NCBI GenBank assembly: GCA_002360455.1
Contig: DEQQ01000104.1
Span: 1 to 31,023 of the forward strand
Direction of reading: 5' to 3'
Source of the DNA: Saprospiraceae bacterium UBA3362
Lineage (GTDB): Bacteria; Bacteroidota; Bacteroidia; Chitinophagales; Saprospiraceae
DNA: 31,023 bases
Each line of letters starts with the position of its first letter. The stretch's first letter is position 1. Positions 15,665 through 23,519 of this stretch are shown here, piece by piece. A program made the translations under genes and the position numbers. The notes under the pieces are model-generated. The model was not told where the DNA came from. It ran no database searches and saw only the letters and a program-made list of their open reading frames with translations.

Positions 15665-16846
15665 CTATTGCTTAACCAGTTTAACAATGAAAGGCTGCGG
15701 ATCTTGAATTTTTAAAAAATAAAGTCCACTTGGCAATTCAGACAGATTTTGATCTTGAATATTTTTTCCTGAATAAATTAACGTTCCTGTCGCATTGAAT
15801 AGTTCACAGTTCACAACAGCATCCACAGATTCAATGACTATTCCGGTTTGAAAAGGATTGGGGAATACAGTGATAACATTATTTTTAGCTTGTTTTGTAG
15901 AACTCAAAACTGAATTTCCTCTTACACAGATTAGATAGTGTTTGATTGTTTTAGTATCATAGGTTGTTATCCCGTATTGTGTGTTCAGATACCAAGCTTT
16001 TGAGGTCTGATTAGGCAAGGTAGTAGAAGACCAATATTTATTTGAAGCCGTCACTCCAAAATAAGATTTGTTCAATGATGGATTAATGATGCTTTCATCG
16101 TTGATAGATTGCAGCTCCTTAATATTAGGCAATCGCCAGTCCGAGTAACCGGCAAGACTGAGTGATTCTGCATACAGCAGTGCTTCTTCCCAACTGAGCG
16201 AGTCCGGATTAGGAATTTTCTGCCAAAGGAGTCCTGTGAGATGATCTGTAATGCTTCCATCCCGATTGTCCGTAAAATGTGATGCTACCATTGTTACAGG
16301 GTGAACATCTCTTACTGCTCTTGTATGAATTTTCTTAGTTCCGCCTGCACTTTCTGTTTCAGTTTTTAGATGATTTCCTATCCCTCCACCGGAATTTGTA
16401 ACCCAAATTTTGTTCATATCATTAGCCTGATGATCGGAAGACCACCAGTATTCTGCAGAGGTTTTCGTAAAAACTTTTGTGTCCAAAGCTGGATTGGTAT
16501 TTTGATGATTCAATATACTGAAAGCTTCGTGTGCAGAGGGTAATCTCCAGTCTGTATATCCGGCCAAACTTAATGAGTCACAATATTTTATTGCAGACTC
16601 AATGCTCATCTCTCCTCCGTCCAGTTGTTGCCACATTAGTCCGGTGACAGTATCCGTTACAGTTCCATTTCCATTCATAATAAATCCGGGAGCGTTGATA
16701 ATGTAGTCATGATCTTCTCCAAAAGTTGAAGTATAACTAAGAGTTTCGCCCGTATCAGGCAATCTCAACATTGTTTTTTTTAAACCTTGAGCAAAACCGA
16801 TTTGAGTCAATGAAATAAATAAAATAAACGGTATTGTATGTTGCAT
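15665..16846 (-). CDS. T9SS-exported protein with two DUF1566 (Lcl C-terminal) repeats
   Basis: This 393-residue protein opens with a signal peptide (ending about GFAQG, residue 20). It then carries two tandem DUF1566/Lcl_C domains. The first (about 55-175) has DTVTGLMWQQLDGG, SLAGYTDWRLPSAHE and YWWSSD. The second (about 190-310) has DHLTGLLWQKI, SLAGYSDWRLPNIKELQSI and YWSSTT. This fold is related to C-type-lectin/formylglycine-like modules and is usually a surface adhesin or binding domain. The last ~70 residues (VFPNPFQTGIVIE ... LPSGLYFLKI) are a type A T9SS sorting domain, so it is secreted or attached outside. It is the last gene of the five-gene operon, and its ATG directly follows the stop of the preceding gene. 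Ligand unknown. Confidence 0.88.
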   Translation of the reverse strand: MQHTIPFILFISLTQIGFAQGLKKTMLRLPDTGETLSYTSTFGEDHDYIINAPGFIMNGNGTVTDTVTGLMWQQLDGGEMSIESAIKYCDSLSLAGYTDWRLPSAHEAFSILNHQNTNPALDTKVFTKTSAEYWWSSDHQANDMNKIWVTNSGGGIGNHLKTETESAGGTKKIHTRAVRDVHPVTMVASHFTDNRDGSITDHLTGLLWQKIPNPDSLSWEEALLYAESLSLAGYSDWRLPNIKELQSINDESIINPSLNKSYFGVTASNKYWSSTTLPNQTSKAWYLNTQYGITTYDTKTIKHYLICVRGNSVLSSTKQAKNNVITVFPNPFQTGIVIESVDAVVNCELFNATGTLIYSGKNIQDQNLSELPSGLYFLKIQDPQPFIVKLVKQ

Positions 16847-18082
16847 TTACTGAATTATTATTTTTTTTAAGACTGTAGTTTGATGAATTAAAATTTGAGC
16901 AAAGTAAATTCCGGAAGAAGGAATTGGAATTTCTATTAGCTCTTTATTTGGTTTCGTATTCCAAACCGGAATTCCAAGGTTATTGTATAGAATGAGCTCG
17001 TCAATATTTTCTTTAGCCAAACTCAAAATGGTGATCCCATGAAAATCTTGATTTGCAGGGTTTGGATAAATAAGAATTGAGTTTTCTTCCGGTACAGACT
17101 GTGTTGCAACGGTTGGTCCGGGGACAGTTGTTCTGACAATAACTTCGTTATCCAATACGAGATTACTGCTCCAAATGAATTGCGCATCATTTGTAGGGTT
17201 ATCAAATAGAGAAGTGAAATTGGTATAGGCAGGTTTATTATCTACACCGACAGCAGCATTAGTATAGGTTTTGGCATTCGGAAAAATGCGATCATCAAAA
17301 TGTTGATCCATCCATTGAGTTGGTCGTGGCCAATGCAGAGCATAATATTTCGAACCATTGTTTGAATTTTGCGTGCTGCATTGATCGGACAGTCTCAAAG
17401 AACCAATTTCCATTGGGCATTTTAAGTCCACTATGGGAGATGTATAAAAACATTGTGCCTTCCAACTGCTATCCGTTTTTGCTACAATTTTGTTGGTCGA
17501 ATCCATGAAAACAGCAACCATTCCTCCATCTCCGGGATGGAATAAAAATCCGCTGTTATTTTCGCATCCTACACCCAATTGTTCTTCCCAGTCCACAAGT
17601 AACATGGCTATAGTAAAGGGACGCTTGACTCTAAATCTCACAATGTTGGAATTGAATTGCGTAAAAGGAACATTATCTTTTCCGACCGGAATACCATTGA
17701 TATACAATTCAAAATAATTATCTGCAAAAATGAACGATGTAAAAAGTTCCCCACTCGGGTCAATGGTGATGATGTCATTGCCTTTCAGAGCAGCCAAAGC
17801 CGCTGCAGCATTGGGATGCAAAACATTGGTGCAGGGGTTATAGAGATCTGAAGCAAATGGAAAAGATGCGTTGCTAAAATTCACTGCCGCCGGCATAGTC
17901 CAAACTGTAGAATCCATTGCAGTAATTTTTCCAATATTAGTCACTCTTCCATTAGTGCAGCTGTATAAGTTGGACATTGTGGTTGCTGCAATTCCCTGGC
18001 TTACTGATGCTGTTCCTTTGTATTGTGAAAAAAGAAGTATTGGTACAACTAAGAAGATAAAAAATACCTTAATTTTTTTCAT
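16847..18082 (-). CDS. T9SS-exported protein of unknown function
   Basis: From ATG 18082 this is a 411-residue protein with a clear signal peptide (MKKIKVFFIFLVVPILLFSQ). A frame extension to TTG 18100 is not favoured. The body (about 20-330) has no domain I can name with confidence. It looks like an all-beta secreted protein, with an ELYINGIPVGKD strand pair, a Trp-rich WPRPTQWMDQHFDDR segment and a late FIWSSNLVLDNEVIVR motif. The last ~75 residues (SILIYPNPANQDF ... SSGIYFAQI) are a T9SS sorting domain. It is the fourth gene of the operon, 24 nt after the YHYH gene and abutting the DUF1566 gene. Its place suggests it works outside the cell with those products. Five Cys in the mature part could form disulfides. 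Confidence 0.8.
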   Translation of the reverse strand: MKKIKVFFIFLVVPILLFSQYKGTASVSQGIAATTMSNLYSCTNGRVTNIGKITAMDSTVWTMPAAVNFSNASFPFASDLYNPCTNVLHPNAAAALAALKGNDIITIDPSGELFTSFIFADNYFELYINGIPVGKDNVPFTQFNSNIVRFRVKRPFTIAMLLVDWEEQLGVGCENNSGFLFHPGDGGMVAVFMDSTNKIVAKTDSSWKAQCFYTSPIVDLKCPMEIGSLRLSDQCSTQNSNNGSKYYALHWPRPTQWMDQHFDDRIFPNAKTYTNAAVGVDNKPAYTNFTSLFDNPTNDAQFIWSSNLVLDNEVIVRTTVPGPTVATQSVPEENSILIYPNPANQDFHGITILSLAKENIDELILYNNLGIPVWNTKPNKELIEIPIPSSGIYFAQILIHQTTVLKKIIIQ

Positions 18083-18106
18083 TGTTTTTGTACTATGCAA
18101 GACGAG

Positions 18107-19732
18107 TTATTCTATGATTAGTTTTTGGATTTGATATTGTTGATCAAATTGAATTTGAATGAAATAAATACCTTTCATAGATTTATCCAATTCTATTTCT
18201 GATGGGTAACGAGTTGTTTTATATATCAGTTTCCCATTTAGATCGAATATTGAAATCTGTTTTAGCTTGTTTTTTACAGCTTCATTTTGAATATCAATTT
18301 TAAATTTTCCTAGAGTTGGATTTGGATAAACAGAAAAGTCATTTTGAGCGTTTTCTAGTTCATTGACGCCGGTATTGATTGGGATAGTACATTGAATAAA
18401 TCCGTTATAATTTTTTGTCGAATCCAAATTGGCTCCCGTATAAAATTTGAAAGTATAAACTCCACTTTGACTCCAACTGTACACTACTGAATCTGTTACA
18501 CCATTTCTTGTATAGGTCACATTGTAACCATTTTGATTTGCATTGGGAGTGCAAGCTGTGATCAGTGCGCCATTTAATGGAGTTAATGCCGGTCTGACTC
18601 CTTTGGCTGCAGCTTGTGGAATCAATTGATGAGTATTGTCTTCGGTTACCTGTCCTGCCATTCTTGCAATCATATAAGGTGCTGTTGTTGTACCATGATA
18701 ATGATAAGTGCCATTGTATAAATGTCCATGATTGGCATCTAACGAGCGCATAGCAGATCCATCCGGTTCAACACTGCCATACACTGCATATCCATCAAGA
18801 CCGTATGCAACGGGAAGATTGGTCCCGGTATATTGATACAAATGGAGTGGAGCTATGTGATAATGATAATCATCTGCTCTTCCGCAGTGACCACCGAAAT
18901 TGTCCAATTGACCATCGAGGTAAGAATCTACACCTGTATTGGTATGAACATTAAAGATAGGAACACCATTGACCGCAATTGCAATGGCTCCTCTTGTAAA
19001 ATGAATGCTGTCTACAGGAATTGGATTATTTGCCATTACCGGATTTAGTGGTATTGGCCATGAGTTGGTTTTGATGTAACACTGAGGAATAGGAACCTGT
19101 CTCTGCCAGCCATGGTTCGAAATGCCAACCATCATTGTGTGAGTCGTAGGAATTCCTTTTGATTCTACATAAAAATAATTTGCATCCCAAAATGTACTCA
19201 CATTAGGTTTGAATGGAGCGAAAGCCGAATCCAGAGTAGCCGGAGAGCTTGGCATAAGTAACGACTTGAAACTTTTATTAGTAAAACTAAAAAGGCCAAT
19301 ACAGGCTCCAAGAACAAGAAATGAAAGTGAATATCTCATTTTCTTTTGTTCAACAAAAATCATAATATAGCTTAAGACCAAAAGCAAAAGAGAAATCAGA
19401 ATAAAAGATGATGTATAAGAATGGGAATTTGATTTTGAACCGGAATGATGGCTTTGTTGGTTCAATTGGTTGATCTCTGCATTTTTTTTATCAATCCATT
19501 GTTGATCTTCTTTTGAAAAAGAGCTTATTGGATAATCAACAACAGAATGGTTCGCTGTTTGAATATAAACATTGCCATCTTTAAAAAATAAAAATGAACC
19601 CTCCAAATTTTTACGCTCTTGGGTCAATTCCCAACGGCGAGGTTGAAACTCTGAGTTGCGCAGGTCATGAGCCATAAGGGTGGTCGATAATGACATGAAC
19701 AATAGGCTTAACAACGATACTGTATTTTTCAT
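18107..19732 (-). CDS. YHYH-domain protein with internal membrane helices and T9SS sorting domain
   Basis: The 541-residue protein has a signal peptide (about 1-21). Residues about 25-82 have an SHD1-like pattern (RRWELTQERKNLEGSFLFFK ... VVDYPISSFSKEDQQWI). Two hydrophobic helices follow (about 109-127 and 134-152). The YHYH domain (about 225-365) contains GGHCGRADDYHYHIAPLHL (280-298), GLDGYAVYG and NGTYHYHGTT. The C-terminus (FSVYPNPTLGKF ... MKGIYFIQI) is a T9SS sorting domain. YHYH domains occur in exported proteins and their His clusters suggest metal binding; no reaction is established. Two membrane helices together with a T9SS signal are hard to reconcile, since T9SS cargo must reach the periplasm in soluble form. 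A Shine-Dalgarno-like AGGGAAG lies just before the ATG. It is the third gene of the operon, 10 nt after the second phosphoesterase. Confidence 0.88.
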   Translation of the reverse strand: MKNTVSLLSLLFMSLSTTLMAHDLRNSEFQPRRWELTQERKNLEGSFLFFKDGNVYIQTANHSVVDYPISSFSKEDQQWIDKKNAEINQLNQQSHHSGSKSNSHSYTSSFILISLLLLVLSYIMIFVEQKKMRYSLSFLVLGACIGLFSFTNKSFKSLLMPSSPATLDSAFAPFKPNVSTFWDANYFYVESKGIPTTHTMMVGISNHGWQRQVPIPQCYIKTNSWPIPLNPVMANNPIPVDSIHFTRGAIAIAVNGVPIFNVHTNTGVDSYLDGQLDNFGGHCGRADDYHYHIAPLHLYQYTGTNLPVAYGLDGYAVYGSVEPDGSAMRSLDANHGHLYNGTYHYHGTTTAPYMIARMAGQVTEDNTHQLIPQAAAKGVRPALTPLNGALITACTPNANQNGYNVTYTRNGVTDSVVYSWSQSGVYTFKFYTGANLDSTKNYNGFIQCTIPINTGVNELENAQNDFSVYPNPTLGKFKIDIQNEAVKNKLKQISIFDLNGKLIYKTTRYPSEIELDKSMKGIYFIQIQFDQQYQIQKLIIE

Positions 19733-19742
19733 CTTCCCTTTT

Positions 19743-21473
19743 TTATTTGATTAAAATTATTTTTCCGGTCGAACTTTCATTATTACTTCCCTGTATTTTA
19801 TACCAATAGATTCCATTAGACTGTTCTGCACCGTAGGAATTTGTTCCATCCCAAATGATTTGATAAGTACCACCGGGCACTGTACTTCCAGAAATTAATT
19901 TCTTAATGAGTACTCCCTGATCGTTGTAAATGGATAAATCAATTTTCTCAGTATTGACAATAGAAAATTTGATTTTGGTTTCCGAAGAGAATGGATTAGG
20001 ATAAACCAATTCATCTATGTAATTGCTATTCCATAATACAGGAACTCCGGTAAATAAAGAATCATAACAGTTTTTTTCTCCGATAAAATAGGTTGCCGAA
20101 ATGTCTTTATTTCTCCTGCTTGCATTCTCATTTTTTGGAAGATAAGCTCTAACATAATCTACCTTAACCCCAGAGGGTTCTACAGTTACCCGTAGATGTC
20201 CTGATTGAGGTAAAATCTGACCGCTCAAATAGCCATAAGTTGCGGCATAATTTACATTGCTAAAGTTGGGATGACTTGGTTGTGGTGATTCTTGATAGAT
20301 TAAACAATCTTTTTCTTGTTTTCCAAAAAAATGATCATGCCCATGAAAGAAAATGGTAACGCGATTTTCTGTCAATAAATCTTTGATAGGTTTGTACCAT
20401 CCGGGTCTGTTTTTTGCAAATCCGGGGCTTCCATCCAAATTGTCTCCTCCCCATTCGTATCGATTGGCAAATTCTACTCCTCCTCGGCCATCCGGATCTC
20501 CGCCAATTAATTGATGTGAAAAAACAAACTTAAATTTTGCATCAGAACTTTCCAAGGTAGCCCTTAACCAATCGTATTGGGCTTTTCCTATTGTCCATCT
20601 CCATCCATTGAGTGAATCGGGTTTGGGAGAAGTGTACCAGTACGGATCCAATACAACGAATAGTGCGTCACCCCAATGCCATGCATAGTAATTTTCTCTT
20701 AGTCCAACAATGTTATGATTGGTTGTATCTCCTGTGTAGAATTGATCCGGAAATGGATTGAGAAAATATTTTTTTCTTTCTTGAGTTCCCCATACGGCAA
20801 TATTGTTGCCATTGGGTGTCAAGTTCCATCCGGATTCTCCTTCGTGATTTCCTATGGCTATGAAAAGTGGAACAGAATGACAGGTTTGTTCATAATAGGA
20901 GCGCAACAAATTGCAGCGATAGGGAATCGTATCTTTAGGAATGACTCTGGCCGAATTTTTTAACTTATCGGTCATTAAAAAATCTCCAAGATCTACAATA
21001 AAATCGGGTGCATCTTCCAATTGATTTTGTAAACATAAACGATATAATGCGGTGTCACTTTGTTCATCTAAATGTGGATCTGCTTGAACAATGAAGGTAT
21101 ATCCGGTTCCTATGGTTCGCTGTGTTTGAAACGAATGTTCCGGTCTAACATTGAAGTTAGCTGCATTAGGTTTTCTGTAATTGATTTGATAAAAATATTT
21201 TGTATTTTCTTTCAACCCGGTAATGACAAGCTCTGCAGGAACAGTTGCATCAAATCTTTGCCAATTTGTTTGATTTGGATAAGTTCCGGATTGAACACCA
21301 TATTGAACTCTTATTTCTGCCTCTTCAGAAAAAATCATCTGAATCGTTATGCTGTTGTCTGTTGGTCTCCCCAAAATCTCATATCTCTGTATGTTCTGAG
21401 CTCGACTGCCATTAAGCCAAAACAGACTAAAAAATAACATAAACAATATGATTTTTTTCATAAAAATTTTCAT
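19743..21473 (-). CDS. T9SS-exported metallophosphoesterase, purple-acid-phosphatase-like (copy 2)
   Basis: The 576-residue protein has a signal peptide (to about GSRAQ, residue 26). A fibronectin-III-like N-domain follows (about 28-120; ILGRPTDNSITIQMIFSEEA), like the N-domain of purple acid phosphatases and PhoD-type enzymes. The calcineurin-like core (about 125-430) has the dimetal ligands D132-x-H134 (ADPH), D164 (DLGDFL), N209-H210 (GNHEG), a His in FVFSHQ and the GHDH motif. A T9SS sorting domain closes the protein (YPNPFSSETKIKF ... SNGIYWYKI). It would hydrolyse phosphoesters outside the cell; the substrate is unknown. Met1 (21473) is 4 nt from the upstream stop, and Met5 (21461) is an alternative. 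It is a paralogue of the next gene, sharing GRPTDNSIT, GNHEGE, WGD and GHDH at the same spacing. Confidence 0.92.
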   Translation of the reverse strand: MKIFMKKIILFMLFFSLFWLNGSRAQNIQRYEILGRPTDNSITIQMIFSEEAEIRVQYGVQSGTYPNQTNWQRFDATVPAELVITGLKENTKYFYQINYRKPNAANFNVRPEHSFQTQRTIGTGYTFIVQADPHLDEQSDTALYRLCLQNQLEDAPDFIVDLGDFLMTDKLKNSARVIPKDTIPYRCNLLRSYYEQTCHSVPLFIAIGNHEGESGWNLTPNGNNIAVWGTQERKKYFLNPFPDQFYTGDTTNHNIVGLRENYYAWHWGDALFVVLDPYWYTSPKPDSLNGWRWTIGKAQYDWLRATLESSDAKFKFVFSHQLIGGDPDGRGGVEFANRYEWGGDNLDGSPGFAKNRPGWYKPIKDLLTENRVTIFFHGHDHFFGKQEKDCLIYQESPQPSHPNFSNVNYAATYGYLSGQILPQSGHLRVTVEPSGVKVDYVRAYLPKNENASRRNKDISATYFIGEKNCYDSLFTGVPVLWNSNYIDELVYPNPFSSETKIKFSIVNTEKIDLSIYNDQGVLIKKLISGSTVPGGTYQIIWDGTNSYGAEQSNGIYWYKIQGSNNESSTGKIILIK

Positions 21474-21477
21474 TGAA

Positions 21478-23151
21478 TTAATGTTGAATAATAATTTTTC
21501 TTATCAAGTTTCCTTGCAGAGATTCAATTGCAATAAAGTAAATTCCATTAGGAATTTGTTGGATGTCAAGGACGCTGTTTTGAGTGCTCAGTAGATTTTG
21601 TCCCAAGGCATTTTGCAATGTAATTTTTGTTATTTTAATCTCAGCTTCTGATTGTATCATCAAATGATCATTGGCAGGATTAGGAAAGAGCTTAATTTTT
21701 TCGAACTTATGATTGGTTAGTATTCCTGTGGAAGAACATTTTCCTACATTATAAGAAAAAGCAATTTCTCTGTTTTGATGTTTTCCCTTCAATGTATCTG
21801 CTGGTAAATAGGCCCGAACAAAATCTACTTTTGCACAATCCGATGAAACATTTACTCTGAGATGCCCCGTACCTTCTAATGTATCAGAAACAAAAGCATC
21901 CGCATTGGCCAACATTCCAATTTTATAAGTAGAATCTGCAGCCATAGGCAGTGTTTGATAGACTATATTATCTAGTACCTCATGGGCAAAAACATGATCA
22001 TGCCCTTGAAAAAAAATAGAAACGCCGTTGTCCACAAATAACTGATGTATAGGTTTTTCCCATCCCGGCCTTTTGTTGGGAAAATTGTAGCTTGTTCCGT
22101 TAGTACCATCATATCCACCCCATTCAAAGAATTTTGCATTGGTCAGTCCGCCTCTTCCTTGACCACGCACATGATGGGCAAAAACAAATTTGAATTTCGC
22201 TGTGCTTGTTTCCAAAGTACTTTTGAGCCAATTGTATTGAGGTCTACCCAAAGTCCAAGCCCAACCTCCCGGCTTTGCAGAGGTGTCGCATTGATCTCTA
22301 TATACATCAAGCACTACAAACATAGCGTCACCCCAGGTCCAGGCATAATAATTTTCGGGGTTTCCAATCCCATAAGGTTCATTTTCTGTATTGCCTGTAT
22401 AGAATCCATTGGGATAAGGATTGGGAAAATAATATTTTCGCCACTGTGTTCCCCAAACACAAAGATTGTTAGGAGCATTCATGTTGTAATAATAATCCAT
22501 CTCACCTTCGTGATTTCCTAAGCAGACATAGAATGGAATGGAATGACAAATTTTACCCAAAAAAGGTCTATAGTTTCTATGCAAAACATCAAGTTCTGAA
22601 GAAGTAATGGTAAATGGTTCGTGATCATCTCCAAAAATGTCGCCTAAAGACAACATAAAATCCGGATTGTCTACAGCCTGATTGGCCAATGTGACATCGT
22701 ACATATTTTTTACTCCTTTCTTATCGTAGAGATGTTCATCGGCCTCAATGGTAAAAGTAAATGAATTTCCCGTAGATCGCTGTGTATGGAAATTGTATTC
22801 GGGAGATGCAACAAAAGAAGCTGTTCCGGCTATACGATATTGCATTCTGTAATAATACCTGAGGTTGGGCATCAAGTTGACTAAATCTATTTCTTCAGGC
22901 ATATTCTTAACAAGGGATACTGTGTTTGTTTTGAAGGGATAATCTCCTTTTTGAATCCCATACTCCAAATAAAATTCGGCGCTTTGGTCAAACATTACAC
23001 TGGCGGTAATGGAATTGTCTGTTGGTCTTCCTAAAATGATAGAATAGGGTTGTGCTTGGAGTATATCAATATTTCCTACAACTAAAAAGAAAAAAGCCAA
23101 CAGGCTAAAGTTCTGAAGGGAGCAGAACTTTGAGCATAATTTTTGCATCAT
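21478..23151 (-). CDS. T9SS-exported metallophosphoesterase, purple-acid-phosphatase-like (copy 1)
   Basis: The first gene of the five-gene operon encodes 557 residues. A signal peptide (to about LQAQ, residue 34) precedes a fibronectin-III-like domain (about 36-125; IILGRPTDNSITASVMFDQ). The metallophosphoesterase core (about 130-430) has D138-x-H140 (ADEH), D171 (LGDIFGDD), N213-H214 (GNHEGE), H326-H327 (FVFAHH) and H384/H386 (FQGHDH). The complete set implies an active dimetal hydrolase. A T9SS sorting domain (LFPNPANDHLMIQ ... IPNGIYFIAI) ends the protein. It is paralogous to the gene directly downstream, so the pair arose by tandem duplication and then diverged. Start codons at 23151 and 23148 are adjacent. 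A 13-bp palindrome ATTGATAATCAAT covers the ribosome-binding position. No -7 element was found in the ~300 bp upstream. Confidence 0.92.
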   Translation of the reverse strand: MMQKLCSKFCSLQNFSLLAFFFLVVGNIDILQAQPYSIILGRPTDNSITASVMFDQSAEFYLEYGIQKGDYPFKTNTVSLVKNMPEEIDLVNLMPNLRYYYRMQYRIAGTASFVASPEYNFHTQRSTGNSFTFTIEADEHLYDKKGVKNMYDVTLANQAVDNPDFMLSLGDIFGDDHEPFTITSSELDVLHRNYRPFLGKICHSIPFYVCLGNHEGEMDYYYNMNAPNNLCVWGTQWRKYYFPNPYPNGFYTGNTENEPYGIGNPENYYAWTWGDAMFVVLDVYRDQCDTSAKPGGWAWTLGRPQYNWLKSTLETSTAKFKFVFAHHVRGQGRGGLTNAKFFEWGGYDGTNGTSYNFPNKRPGWEKPIHQLFVDNGVSIFFQGHDHVFAHEVLDNIVYQTLPMAADSTYKIGMLANADAFVSDTLEGTGHLRVNVSSDCAKVDFVRAYLPADTLKGKHQNREIAFSYNVGKCSSTGILTNHKFEKIKLFPNPANDHLMIQSEAEIKITKITLQNALGQNLLSTQNSVLDIQQIPNGIYFIAIESLQGNLIRKIIIQH

Positions 23152-23519
23152 TGATAATCAATTTGGTACTATGGATTTTGACTGGCATTATTCCTAAAGG
23201 TTTAATACAGTCTTAAAAAAAATTTAAAAAATTCTTAAGGGCAGATTGGTCAGTGGTTTAATTATTCTATAACATGGTAATTACCAATTAATTTTTTCAA
23301 GAGAGCTCTTGTGATTTTAGCTTTAAAAGTTCCATTTACCTTACTTTATTAAAGTTCATTCTTATTGAACTGGTATACTGATTCTTCGAAAAATGGGTGA
23401 CAAAACGCAGTTGTTGTGAGCCTAAATTGTTTCAGACTTGATTTATTGTGTAAAGGCAAATAAAAAGCCTCTTCAAAAAATGAAGAGGCTTTTTATTTTT
23501 GAAAACTTATAGAACCGGA
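23152..23519. other. Intergenic region upstream of the secretion operon
   Basis: The 368 bp carry the presumed operon promoter (not recognisable by consensus) and, near the right end, the katG terminator. AT-rich filler with A-runs at about 23214-23233 lies between. No reading frame looks real. Confidence 0.5.
23462..23494 (-). terminator. Strong terminator after katG (bidirectional)
   Basis: A perfect 14-bp stem, AAAAAGCCTCTTCA (23462-23475) with TGAAGAGGCTTTTT (23481-23494), has a 5-nt A loop. The stem ends in A-run/T-run on both sides, so it can work in both directions. It lies 26 bp beyond the katG stop codon. Confidence 0.9.
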
